DNA of 64,000 bases from assembly GCA_902594335.1 (NCBI GenBank), contig CACJLY010000001.1:62001-126000 (forward strand), in the 5' to 3' direction. Below, piece by piece: positions 20,678-30,655 of this stretch. A program made the translations under genes and the position numbers. Each line of letters opens with the position of its first letter. The stretch's first letter is position 1. The notes beneath the pieces were generated by a model that was not told the origin of the DNA, made no database searches, and saw only the letters and a program-made list of their open reading frames with translations. The stretch is from an uncultured Pelagibacteraceae bacterium. GTDB lineage: Bacteria > Pseudomonadota > Alphaproteobacteria > Pelagibacterales > Pelagibacteraceae.

Positions 20678-21639
20678 CTTAATTTATTTAAAAAATTTAA
20701 AGCATAAAAAATTGAAGATGCGTCAGATTTATTTGTTCCTACCATTTCATGATTTGGTCCATGATCAGGAGTAATTTTTATGAAAGGCAATCCAATAGTT
20801 ATATTTATAGCTTTAAATTTAAATAATGTTTTAATAGGTGAAAGTACTTGATCGTGATACATGCCAATCACGACATCATACTTTTTAATATTTTTATCTA
20901 AAAAAAATGTATCAGCAGGAATTGGACCTGTTACTAAAAAATTTTTTTTTTTTAAAAAATTTATTGCAGGGATGATCTCTCTTTTTTCCTCGCTTACTTT
21001 ATCGTTAGTTTCACAATGAGGGTTTAGTCCAAGTACTGCAATATTCGGAATTTTTTTAAGTCTCGATTTATAAAAATTATCAATTTTTATTATATTATTT
21101 ATGATTTCCTTTTTTTTAATAAAGCTAGCAACTTTTTTAATTGGTACATGAGTTGTCAAAGGGGAAACTGCTAGATCTTTATTATATATTAACATCACCG
21201 GCTGTTTAGAGTTTGTTTTTTTAGCTATGTACTCTGTAATTCCTGGAAATTTTTTTTTTAAAAAATGTTTTTTTGATACTGGGCCATTTATTAACGCATG
21301 GATTTTATTTTCTTTAATTAACTTTAAACTTAAATTAAAACATTCTTCAATATATCTGTTTGAATGATTTGAAATTTTAGCAAAAATTGTTTTAAATCTA
21401 TAATCTACGTTAATCATATTTACTAATTCATATTTAGAACTATTCAAATCTTTAATAATGTTAATTTTTATTCTGAATTTTAAGACCTTCATTTGATTTT
21501 TAAATAATTTGTAGCTTCCAATCAAAATAATTTTTTTTTTACTCTTTTTAAAGTTGTCAGAATTGAAATATTTCATCAGTATCTCTGTAAATGTTGAGTA
21601 AGGCTCTCCGAGTACAACCAGGATAATTTTAGTACTCAT
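20674..21639 (-). CDS. pdxA: 4-hydroxythreonine-4-phosphate dehydrogenase
   Basis: NGPVSKK, LNPHCETND, GPIPADTFF, MYHDQVLSPIKTL, TPDHG motifs. Confidence 0.92.
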   Translation of the reverse strand: MSTKIILVVLGEPYSTFTEILMKYFNSDNFKKSKKKIILIGSYKLFKNQMKVLKFRIKINIIKDLNSSKYELVNMINVDYRFKTIFAKISNHSNRYIEECFNLSLKLIKENKIHALINGPVSKKHFLKKKFPGITEYIAKKTNSKQPVMLIYNKDLAVSPLTTHVPIKKVASFIKKKEIINNIIKIDNFYKSRLKKIPNIAVLGLNPHCETNDKVSEEKREIIPAINFLKKKNFLVTGPIPADTFFLDKNIKKYDVVIGMYHDQVLSPIKTLFKFKAINITIGLPFIKITPDHGPNHEMVGTNKSDASSIFYALNFLNKLR

Positions 21640-22561
21640 ATATTTCTATGTTTTTTTTTAATCTTTTATAAAATATCATTGAAAAACTATTAAGCTGTCT
21701 ATTTGTTTCTCTAATGATCACTTTTTCTAGCTGATCATTAATATTAATATTATTTTTAACTTCTTTTTTATCATTAACTTTTATCAAGATATAACCATTA
21801 GCAATCTTTATTGGTTTACTTATTTCATTTATCTTTAAATTTTTAATCTGTGAATTTATTTGAGTAGAAATCTGTAATTCATTTACCCAGCCTATTAAAC
21901 CTCCATTATTCGACGTATTTGAAATACTATGAATATTTGCTGTATTTTCAAACCCAATTTCTTTTAAACTTTTATTTATAATTGAAAATTTTTTTTTAAA
22001 ATTTTTATTTATGCTTTCACTTATGACAATTTCTGACAAATTATAATCAAACTTCTTTTGTTTATTATTAAATTGTATTAATATTTTTTTCCTTAAATCT
22101 TCTTTATTAATAATTACATTTTTTACATATTTTTCATAAACAAGTTTGTTCCATAGTGTTTCGATAAGTAGTTTTTTTTTTACTTCTTCATAATTTATCT
22201 CTTTATTTTCTAAAATTTCTTTCAGTTCATCTCTGTTTTTAATATTTTTTTTTAAAAGTAAATTATTTTCAATAGTATTTATTAAATTATTTTTTTTATT
22301 AAAATCATAAAATTTTTCAATTTCTTTTTTTTTAATTGTTTCTGTGATTAGTGATTCTTTAGCTATACTATATGATTTTGATGGTTTTAATTCTTTTAAT
22401 TTAGGATTCAAAAAAAATAAATATCTTTTTTCATTTTGTATATCTAAATTAGTAATGATCTCATCTTGAACTTTGACTTTAATATTAATCAGATTTGCGT
22501 TTGAATATTTATTAAAGTTAAGCAAAACAATTAGAAATATAAATATTTTTAATTTACTCAT
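21629..22561 (-). CDS. surA: SurA-like peptidylprolyl isomerase (parvulin domain)
   Basis: Signal-like N-terminus; GGLIGWVNELQIS...INEISKPIKIANGYILIKV parvulin region; adjacent to lptD and pdxA. Confidence 0.75.
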   Translation of the reverse strand: MSKLKIFIFLIVLLNFNKYSNANLINIKVKVQDEIITNLDIQNEKRYLFFLNPKLKELKPSKSYSIAKESLITETIKKKEIEKFYDFNKKNNLINTIENNLLLKKNIKNRDELKEILENKEINYEEVKKKLLIETLWNKLVYEKYVKNVIINKEDLRKKILIQFNNKQKKFDYNLSEIVISESINKNFKKKFSIINKSLKEIGFENTANIHSISNTSNNGGLIGWVNELQISTQINSQIKNLKINEISKPIKIANGYILIKVNDKKEVKNNININDQLEKVIIRETNRQLNSFSMIFYKRLKKNIEIYEY

Positions 22562-24962
22562 CTTTTTTCATTTCAAATATTGTGTTAGCTGAACCTCTCA
22601 ATTCAGCAAAAGGAATAAATTTTATTAGGAAATATAAGCTTTCATCTGGTACAAGACTTCCGTTTCTAAAAAATTTCTTTTGGTATTGAAAAGAGGCTAA
22701 TAAACAATCTGTTTCATATTCATAGGACAATTTGTAAAATTGTGTAAAGTCGTCCTTTAAATCTTTCGTTGTATTAAACTGCAAAGAATTCTCGTCATTC
22801 ATCTTAAAAACTGTATTATTTTTTATAGTCTCAGTATTACCAAAGTCATGGTTTTCAGTAATATAATCAAAAGTTGTAACAAATTTATTTCCACCAAATT
22901 TTGCTGTTATTGCATCATAATTTGAAAAGTTTAAATCTCTATCATATGAAAAATTATAGTTAAATTCAATTTTGTTATCAATTTTGTAATAAATATCTCC
23001 AACAATATCAGACCTGGTCTGGCCCAATTTAGATTTTTTTGGTAAACTTAAATCTTTTTTATCTTTAAAAATATTTCCTAAACTGATGCCAATCATTTTG
23101 TCATTATTAAAGTTTTGTTTTTCGTATTCAATTCCCAATGTTAGAGATTTTCCTCGTTCAACCATATCAGATCTTCCTATTCTATTAGAAGAAAAAATAT
23201 TATCGTAGTGTATCTTTCCTTCCGTATCTGAAATATTTTTTCCATTTGAAGGGCTGAATCTAAATTGAGCTATTGGCTTTATAAAATTGGTACCATCATT
23301 TAAATTTTTCTTCATTGGAAGTTCTGACCTAACTAAAAATGTTCCAAATATCTCATGGTCATTTTTGTTTTCATATATTGAGGAATTTTTTGAATAGGTA
23401 TTATAATTTTTCAAATAAAAATTGTAATCAGTTACTAATCCTTCTGAAGATATAAAATCAAGTGAATTAAAATTAAAATCATTATTTATTAATACTTCAT
23501 GCTTATTTGTGTCATAAAATTTTTGAAATCCAGATGATGAAAAATTAAATATACCGTTATAATCCTCATCAATATCTATTCTTTTTGAAAAATTAAAGTT
23601 TGGAAATACAAATTGGTATTTGTCACTATCTGCTTTTGATAAATCCTCATATATTATAAAAGAGTTTATTAAATTAGTATCTTCATCAATGTCTCTATCA
23701 AATTCTATGTAAGATTTAAGATAACTATCGCTCTCAATTATTTTTGTGTAATCTTTAATGTCATGAATTTTTAAGTAGTTATCATTACTGACATTTTGAA
23801 TATTAATTTCATATTTAGTTATTTCATCAAAATTACCATTTAATTCAGCAAATAGATGGCTATTCGTATTATTTTCGTCGTTATTAAAACTGAAATCAGC
23901 AATTAAATTAGAATTTTTAAAAGCTTCTCTGTATTCAGTGTGTAAAATAAAATCATTATCTATGTAAAATCTTGGTTTAAAAGTTAAATCATTCGAATTT
24001 GATAAATTATAAAAATAAGGAATGCTAACGGATGCTCCTAAATTATTTGAACCTTTGTAAAAAGGAGTTAAAAAACCAGATTTTCTTTTTACAGATGGGT
24101 CCGGGTGGTTGAAATAAGGTACATAAAACACTTTTTTACCGAAAACTTTAAGCCACGATTTTTCATATTCAAATAATTTCTTTATTTTATCATGATTAAA
24201 TACTTGGCTTTCAAGCTCCCAGCCTCTACAATTTTTATTTTCTTTATTACAAGTACTGAATACTGACTTATAAATTTTAGAGTTTTCGTTATTTGAGGTT
24301 ATACTTTTTCCTTTTAAAATAGGATCATTATCCTCATTACCAAAAAAAGAATTTTCAAACTCTATTTTAATCTCTTTGCCAACAATCTCATTCATTGTAA
24401 GATTAATTTTAGAATTTTCAAAAAAATAGTTATTGTTATTTTTATCTGTTACGATTACTTCATTTGACGATACTATTTTTTTAATTAAATCTAAAACTAA
24501 CCCACTATTAAACAAAAATTTATTATCATCATTATCGTTAACAGTTGTAAATTCTTTACTTAATATTTTTTTGATATTTCTATTATATAAAACATCAAAC
24601 GAGTTTATTTCATAAATTTCTTCACTCAGAATATATGTTTCACTTTTTGAGAGAATTATATTTTCAATCTCATTATAAATAATTTTTTGACTTTCAATAT
24701 AAATATTATTTTCGACATCATAATATTTTACATCATCAAGAATTATTAATTCAGAATTTTTTTTGTCATATATAAATTTTTCACCTTCAATTATTAAATT
24801 ACTTGAGGGTATTTTTGCTTTACCTTTTGTTGCAAAAACCATATTTCCACTCTCTTCAATCTTAATGTTATTAGAGTCAAAAAATATTGTTTCACCTTTT
24901 AAACTTGAGTTAGAAAATACCAAAACAAGCAATATATAGTATATAAGAGATTTAATTTTCAT
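22554..24962 (-). CDS. lptD: LPS assembly outer-membrane protein
   Basis: OstA-like N-terminal region, WLKVFGKKVFYVPYFNHPDPSVKRKSGFLTP, long beta-barrel C-terminus. Confidence 0.9.
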   Translation of the reverse strand: MKIKSLIYYILLVLVFSNSSLKGETIFFDSNNIKIEESGNMVFATKGKAKIPSSNLIIEGEKFIYDKKNSELIILDDVKYYDVENNIYIESQKIIYNEIENIILSKSETYILSEEIYEINSFDVLYNRNIKKILSKEFTTVNDNDDNKFLFNSGLVLDLIKKIVSSNEVIVTDKNNNNYFFENSKINLTMNEIVGKEIKIEFENSFFGNEDNDPILKGKSITSNNENSKIYKSVFSTCNKENKNCRGWELESQVFNHDKIKKLFEYEKSWLKVFGKKVFYVPYFNHPDPSVKRKSGFLTPFYKGSNNLGASVSIPYFYNLSNSNDLTFKPRFYIDNDFILHTEYREAFKNSNLIADFSFNNDENNTNSHLFAELNGNFDEITKYEINIQNVSNDNYLKIHDIKDYTKIIESDSYLKSYIEFDRDIDEDTNLINSFIIYEDLSKADSDKYQFVFPNFNFSKRIDIDEDYNGIFNFSSSGFQKFYDTNKHEVLINNDFNFNSLDFISSEGLVTDYNFYLKNYNTYSKNSSIYENKNDHEIFGTFLVRSELPMKKNLNDGTNFIKPIAQFRFSPSNGKNISDTEGKIHYDNIFSSNRIGRSDMVERGKSLTLGIEYEKQNFNNDKMIGISLGNIFKDKKDLSLPKKSKLGQTRSDIVGDIYYKIDNKIEFNYNFSYDRDLNFSNYDAITAKFGGNKFVTTFDYITENHDFGNTETIKNNTVFKMNDENSLQFNTTKDLKDDFTQFYKLSYEYETDCLLASFQYQKKFFRNGSLVPDESLYFLIKFIPFAELRGSANTIFEMKKDE

Positions 24963-26040
24963 TTAATCTTGTTAACCCTAATGCACAAATAAGAAAAATA
25001 AGTATTTGTGGCAACCATATAGATGCTTCAACTGGCAGTGTTTCATTTTTTCCAAATAAAATTGAGAAATAATTAATATAATAAAAAATGACAGAAACCA
25101 ACACACCAATAACAATCAAAAAAAATCTTGACTTTATAAAACTTAATTTAAACATAAGTAATGCTCCAATTATTGTAGTCAATGTAAGATAGAATGGCGT
25201 ACTATAAATTTTATTTAGGTGTAATTTAACATCAGTAGCAGAATATCCTATGGATTTATAGTTTTCTCTCAATTCAATAAGTTGAAGAATATTTAATGAA
25301 TTTAAATTTGAATATAAATTCGAAATAATTTCACCATCAAATGAAGATGCATAGCGGTAGATATTTAAATTTTGAGTTTTTTTATCTTCTGAAAAAATTT
25401 TTACATTCGTCAGAACCCATTTTTTTTCTGTAATATCTGCATTTTCAGATACAATCGTATTTATTAGTTTATAATTGTTATCTAATTCAGTTATTTTTAA
25501 ATTTTGTAAATTATCAACCCTATAATTTCTGGCATTTATAATAAATATTCTATTTCCATTTTCACTTATTTCCTTCATCCATAAACCATCTTCATTTACA
25601 ACAGCTAAATGATCACCTGTATTCGAATATTTGTACTTTATGTTTAAATACAGACTTTTAAGATTAGCTGAAAATGAGTAATAGATGACGATAAGCAATA
25701 TTCCAGTTACCAATGAAACTATTGAAATTATCATTGTTATTTTTAAGTTATTAATCCCATTAGATCTAAGTAATTCTATTTCTTCATTTTCATAAAGACT
25801 TATAAAAAAAAACATAACACCTAACAAAAAAATAAAAGGAAGAATTTCAAAAATTATCGATGGTATATTTAAAATAGTCAATACAATTGGATAATAAATT
25901 TCATTTTCTTTATTCTCAAAATACTTAATTTCTTCAAAAATATTTAAAAAAAAACTTAAAAAAATAAATACTATTAGAATTATTAAAATATTCTTCAAAA
26001 AAAGTTTTGTTAAGTAATTTTCATATTGTTTAAGCATCAT
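24952..26040 (-). CDS. lptG: LPS export permease LptG
   Basis: YjgP/YjgQ family; ELLRSNGINNLKI and six-TM layout; follows lptF. Confidence 0.85.
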   Translation of the reverse strand: MMLKQYENYLTKLFLKNILIILIVFIFLSFFLNIFEEIKYFENKENEIYYPIVLTILNIPSIIFEILPFIFLLGVMFFFISLYENEEIELLRSNGINNLKITMIISIVSLVTGILLIVIYYSFSANLKSLYLNIKYKYSNTGDHLAVVNEDGLWMKEISENGNRIFIINARNYRVDNLQNLKITELDNNYKLINTIVSENADITEKKWVLTNVKIFSEDKKTQNLNIYRYASSFDGEIISNLYSNLNSLNILQLIELRENYKSIGYSATDVKLHLNKIYSTPFYLTLTTIIGALLMFKLSFIKSRFFLIVIGVLVSVIFYYINYFSILFGKNETLPVEASIWLPQILIFLICALGLTRLNEN

Positions 26041-27185
26041 AAAAAATTTAATCTAAATTTGGTAAAAAGTAATAAAAAAAAATAAAAGAATAGAATTAAA
26101 ATAAAAGGCATAAGCAATATCAGGTAAGCTAAATTAATGGAGTCTAAGAAAAATTTTAGACTCAATTGTGATAAAATAATGATTCCAATTCCTATTAAGA
26201 ATATATTAAGTTTATGAAATTTTGTTAGGTATCTAGATTTTGGTTCAATCACAAGACTTGCACCTACAAGAGAAATAATAAGAGTATAAAATGGTAATAT
26301 AAATCTTTTGTAGAGTTCTTCACCTATAGATTTTACCGTCCTTAAATGACAAGTTTCATTTTCTGGCTTCTTAATTATTTCATCTTTATTTAATTTCTTG
26401 GTTAAAAAAATATTTTTAATACACATGAACATTGTCATTGAATCTAATTCTTGAATCTTTGAGTCCGTAACTGTTTTTGTAGAAAATTCTGATAGGTCAT
26501 AGTCAGTTTCAGAAAACTTAAGAGTATAGGTACTACCTTTATTTATATTAGTAATTCCACCATTAAAAAGTCTGAGAAAATATTTCTTATTAATCCTAAT
26601 TATTCTGCCACTTTCTGAAACAATAATTTTTGATTTATAAGGATCTATTTTTTCATTAATATAAATTTTTTCAAGCTTTCCATCTTTATGATACTTTTCA
26701 ACGAATATAGTTAAATTTTTCACTACATTTATAAATTTTTTTTCTGAAATTAAATTTGGTAAAAAGTCTATATTTGACTCTTTAATAAAATTTCTGCCAA
26801 GGCTCTGTGATTTTGGAACTACAAATAAATTTAAAATTAACTGTAAAACTAAAAATAAAAGTGAAAATTTTAAAATAAAATTTATAAATTCGATTTTTTT
26901 AATACCATTATTCCAAAAAACAATTAATTCATTTGTATTATTGTATTTATTAATTACATAGAAAATAGAGATAAAAAATACAAAAACTATAGTTTTGCTA
27001 AATATTTTTGGCAAAGTTAATGAAACATAATAAAAATAAACATTTAAACTATGCCCGTCGTCTGATACCAAATCTAGAAAGTTTACAGCCTGTATTATCC
27101 ATACAATAAAAGTAATATTAAAAGAGGCAATTAAAAAAAAATTTACTATATCTAGTGAAAATTTACGAAATATTAATTTATTCAT
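26037..27185 (-). CDS. lptF: LPS export permease LptF
   Basis: YjgP/YjgQ family topology; ELYKRFILPFYTLIISLVGASLVI; paired with lptG. Confidence 0.83.
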   Translation of the reverse strand: MNKLIFRKFSLDIVNFFLIASFNITFIVWIIQAVNFLDLVSDDGHSLNVYFYYVSLTLPKIFSKTIVFVFFISIFYVINKYNNTNELIVFWNNGIKKIEFINFILKFSLLFLVLQLILNLFVVPKSQSLGRNFIKESNIDFLPNLISEKKFINVVKNLTIFVEKYHKDGKLEKIYINEKIDPYKSKIIVSESGRIIRINKKYFLRLFNGGITNINKGSTYTLKFSETDYDLSEFSTKTVTDSKIQELDSMTMFMCIKNIFLTKKLNKDEIIKKPENETCHLRTVKSIGEELYKRFILPFYTLIISLVGASLVIEPKSRYLTKFHKLNIFLIGIGIIILSQLSLKFFLDSINLAYLILLMPFILILFFYFFLLLFTKFRLNFL

Positions 27186-27239
27186 TGAAATTATTGTTTT
27201 AATAAATATACAACATTATCTAGTAAAAATTTCAAAAAA

Positions 27240-28676
27240 ATGAAACTAAATTTAAATTTTGTAAATAAAGTCCCAAAAATCGCAAAGGATAACGAGATTA
27301 TTCTCCTAACTCAAAAAGTTATAAAAAGTAAAGAGATTAAACTATTAGCAAAATCAGTTTTCAATAATAAACTTTTTTCTGAGGGGAATTTTCTTATAAA
27401 AGATTACAACAACAAAAGCTATGTATTCGTAAATTGCACTAATTCAAAAGTTTCCTTAGATTTTGAAAAAATTGGTTCTAAATTATTTGTTTTTTTAAAG
27501 GAAAATAAAAAAGAAAATTCATTTATAAATGTAGAAAATAATTCTTTTACTAATGTACAATTAGAAAAGTTTCTTCATGGAGCACAACTTAAGTCATATA
27601 ATTTTAATCTTTACAAAACAGATAAGAAAAAAAATGTTAATATAAATTTAAGTGTTGTTGGCAGAAACACCAAACAAAAAAATTTATTAAGAAACAAATT
27701 AAATGCTCTTTTGGAAGGGGTTTTTCTTACTAGAGATTTAGTTTCTGAACCTGGTAATATTTTGCACCCAGATGAATACGCAAAGAGAATTGTTAAATTA
27801 AGAAAGTTTGGATTAAAAGTAACTGTATATGACCAAAAGAGATTAAAAAAATTAGGTTTTAATGCATTGCTCGGTGTCGGACAAGGAAGTATCAGAGGTT
27901 CTTATATGGTAACAATAGAGTGGAATGGAAATAAAAATAAATCAAAACCTTTAGCCTTCGTTGGAAAAGGTGTTTGTTTTGATACTGGTGGAATTTCACT
28001 CAAACCTGCAAAATTTATGGAAGATATGACATATGATATGGCGGGTTCAGCGACTGTAGTTGGTCTTATGAAAACTCTAGCTTTAAGGAAATCTAAAATT
28101 AATGCAGTTGGAGTCGTTGGATTAGTTGAAAATATGCCAGGAGCCAATGCACAAAGACCTGGAGATATTGTAAAATCTTACAGCGGACAAACAATCGAAG
28201 TTTTAAATACAGATGCTGAAGGGAGACTAGTTTTAGCAGATGCACTTACATATACTGAAGAGAAATTTAGGCCAAGTCTAATTATTGACTTAGCAACATT
28301 AACTGGAGCAATAATTGTTGCGCTTGGATCTGAATATGCTGGGCTTTGGTCAAATAATAAAAAATTATCTAAACAACTTTTTGATGCTGGAGAGCATGTA
28401 GAAGAAAAAGTATGGGAAATGCCACTTCATGAGAATTATAACAAATTAATGAATTCAAATAATGCTGATATGCAAAATATTAATTATGTTGGAGGAGCTG
28501 GATCAACAACTGCAGCTCAATTTTTACAAAGATTTATAATTAATAAAACACCTTGGGCCCATTTAGATATTGCTGGAATGGCTTTTTCTAAATATGCTGG
28601 AGCATTGAATTCTGGCGGCGCAACTGGATATGGTGTTAGATTATTAAACAAATTTATTGAGGAGAATTATGAGTAA
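27240..28676 (+). CDS. pepA: Leucyl aminopeptidase
   Basis: FVGKGVCFDTGGISLKPAKFMEDMTYDMAGSA and NTDAEGRLVLADAL. Confidence 0.95.
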   Translation: MKLNLNFVNKVPKIAKDNEIILLTQKVIKSKEIKLLAKSVFNNKLFSEGNFLIKDYNNKSYVFVNCTNSKVSLDFEKIGSKLFVFLKENKKENSFINVENNSFTNVQLEKFLHGAQLKSYNFNLYKTDKKKNVNINLSVVGRNTKQKNLLRNKLNALLEGVFLTRDLVSEPGNILHPDEYAKRIVKLRKFGLKVTVYDQKRLKKLGFNALLGVGQGSIRGSYMVTIEWNGNKNKSKPLAFVGKGVCFDTGGISLKPAKFMEDMTYDMAGSATVVGLMKTLALRKSKINAVGVVGLVENMPGANAQRPGDIVKSYSGQTIEVLNTDAEGRLVLADALTYTEEKFRPSLIIDLATLTGAIIVALGSEYAGLWSNNKKLSKQLFDAGEHVEEKVWEMPLHENYNKLMNSNNADMQNINYVGGAGSTTAAQFLQRFIINKTPWAHLDIAGMAFSKYAGALNSGGATGYGVRLLNKFIEENYE

Positions 28677-29079
28677 TATTGAACAAACATTATCAATAAT
28701 TAAGCCAGATGCTGTTGAAAGAAATTTGCAAGATCAGATTAAAAATGAATTTAAAAATAATGGATTTGAAATTTTAAAGGAAAAAAAAATTCATATTTCT
28801 AAAGAAGAAGCTGAAAAGTTTTATAAAGTTCATGAGTTTAAACCATTTTATAATGATTTGTGTGCTTACTTATCTTCTGGACCAATTGTTGTAATGAGTC
28901 TTCAAAAAGATAATGCTGTTCTTGAAAATAGAAAATTGATGGGAGCGACTAACCCTAAAGACGCAGAAGAAGGAACGCTTCGAAAAAAATATGGTATTTC
29001 AATTGATAAAAATTCTGTTCATGGATCAGATAGTATTGAAAATGCTAAGATAGAGTTAGATTTTTTTTTTAAAGATTAG
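28669..29079 (+). CDS. ndk: Nucleoside diphosphate kinase
   Basis: IEQTLSIIKPDAVERN, MGATNPKDAEEGTLRKKYG, NSVHGSDSIENA. Start set to ATG at 28669, preceded by GAGGAG; ORF-track start at 28657 is an upstream TTG. Confidence 0.96.
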   Translation: MSNIEQTLSIIKPDAVERNLQDQIKNEFKNNGFEILKEKKIHISKEEAEKFYKVHEFKPFYNDLCAYLSSGPIVVMSLQKDNAVLENRKLMGATNPKDAEEGTLRKKYGISIDKNSVHGSDSIENAKIELDFFFKD

Positions 29080-29641
29080 TTAAAAACTTATCAATAGCTT
29101 TTGGGTAAATTTCATGTTCAATTTTTAGCACTTTTTTTTCTAAACTTCCTACATTATCTGATTTTAGAATTTTCACCTTCTTTTGTAAAATAACTTTACC
29201 TGAATCTAATTTTTCTGTTACTTTATGAATTGATGCTCCTGCAAATCTGTCCTTATTTTTTATTGCTCTCTCATTTGTATTTAATCCTTTATACTTTGGC
29301 AAAAGTGACGGATGAATATTTAATATTGGTTTAGAAAATTTTTTTATAAAATTACCTGACAAGATTTTCATAAATCCAGCCAAACAAATTAAATCTATAT
29401 TATATTTCTTTAGCAACTTAAGTGATTTATTTTCAAAATTTGATTTATTTTTATTTCCATAAATTTTTATTTTAGATCTAGATGCATATTTTAGTCCCTC
29501 AGCTTCTGGATTGTTTGAAATAACTAATATAATTTTAATTAAAGAATTCTTTTTTTTTGAGTGTTTTATTAAGGATTTTAAGTTACTACCTCTACCACTA
29601 ATAAAGACGGCGGTATTTTTTTTACCAGGATATTTTTCCAC
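29069..29641 (-). CDS. purN: Phosphoribosylglycinamide formyltransferase
   Basis: VFISGRGSNLKSLI, LAGFMKILS, NIHPSLLPKYKGL. Confidence 0.95.
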   Translation of the reverse strand: MEKYPGKKNTAVFISGRGSNLKSLIKHSKKKNSLIKIILVISNNPEAEGLKYASRSKIKIYGNKNKSNFENKSLKLLKKYNIDLICLAGFMKILSGNFIKKFSKPILNIHPSLLPKYKGLNTNERAIKNKDRFAGASIHKVTEKLDSGKVILQKKVKILKSDNVGSLEKKVLKIEHEIYPKAIDKFLTNL

Positions 29642-30644
29642 TTAATTTTACTTTTTTTGAATTTTTAACTATTTTTCCAATTATATAAGGTTTAAATTTT
29701 TTTCCAAAAAATTTACTTACTAAATTTAAATTTTTAGGATTTGTCACTAAACAAAAACCTACACCACAATTAAAGGTCTTTAACATTTCTTTCTCACTTA
29801 TACCTGTTTTATATAGCCATCTAAAAATTTTTAATGTTTTAACTCTATTTAAATCTATTTCTGCACATAAATTTTTTGGTATTATTCTTTGAATATTATC
29901 CAATAGACCTCCGCCAGTTATGTTTGCACATCCATTTATTAAATTTTTTTCATTAATAAGAGATAATTCTTTTACATAAATTTTAGTTGGTCTAATTAAT
30001 TCATCTTTGAGAAATTTGCTTGTTTTAAAATTTATTTTTTTTTTTTTTAAGAGATATCTCACTAAGGAATAACCGTTAGAGTGAAGTCCATTAGAAGGTA
30101 CAGCTAAAATAAGATCATTATTTCTAATTTTTTTATTAAGTATTTTTTTCTTTTCAACAAGACCAACAGCAAAACCTGCTATATCAAATTTCCCTTTGGT
30201 ATACGTTCCTGGCATTTCAGCAGTTTCGCCACCAACTAATTTGCAACCAGCGATATCACATCCCTTAACAATTCCTTTAACTAAATGTTTTAATTTTTTC
30301 AAATTAATTTTGCTAATAGAAATGTAGTCTAAGAATAAATAAGGTTTTGCTCCTTGAACGACCAAATCATTTACACACATCGCAACAAGATCTATTCCAA
30401 TTGTATCAAATTTATTTAGATCATTTGCAATCTCAATTTTTGTTCCAACTCCATCAGTGCTAGTAACAATGTGAGGGTCTTTTAGTTGTCTAGGTATCGG
30501 AGAGATTGCTCCAAAGCCTCCAATATTCTTAAAATCACCACTTTTGCTTGATTTTCTTGCCAGTGAACTTATGAACTTAACAAAACTATCTGCTTTTGGA
30601 ATATTAACTCCACTCTTACTGTATGTTAATTTATTTGATGCCAT
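29622..30644 (-). CDS. purM: Phosphoribosylformylglycinamidine cyclo-ligase
   Basis: YSKSGVNI, GFGAISPI, STDGVGTKIEIA, VGGETAEMPGTY, ITGGGLLDNI. Confidence 0.96.
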   Translation of the reverse strand: MASNKLTYSKSGVNIPKADSFVKFISSLARKSSKSGDFKNIGGFGAISPIPRQLKDPHIVTSTDGVGTKIEIANDLNKFDTIGIDLVAMCVNDLVVQGAKPYLFLDYISISKINLKKLKHLVKGIVKGCDIAGCKLVGGETAEMPGTYTKGKFDIAGFAVGLVEKKKILNKKIRNNDLILAVPSNGLHSNGYSLVRYLLKKKKINFKTSKFLKDELIRPTKIYVKELSLINEKNLINGCANITGGGLLDNIQRIIPKNLCAEIDLNRVKTLKIFRWLYKTGISEKEMLKTFNCGVGFCLVTNPKNLNLVSKFFGKKFKPYIIGKIVKNSKKVKLSGKISW

Positions 30645-30655
30645 ATAACAAAGTT

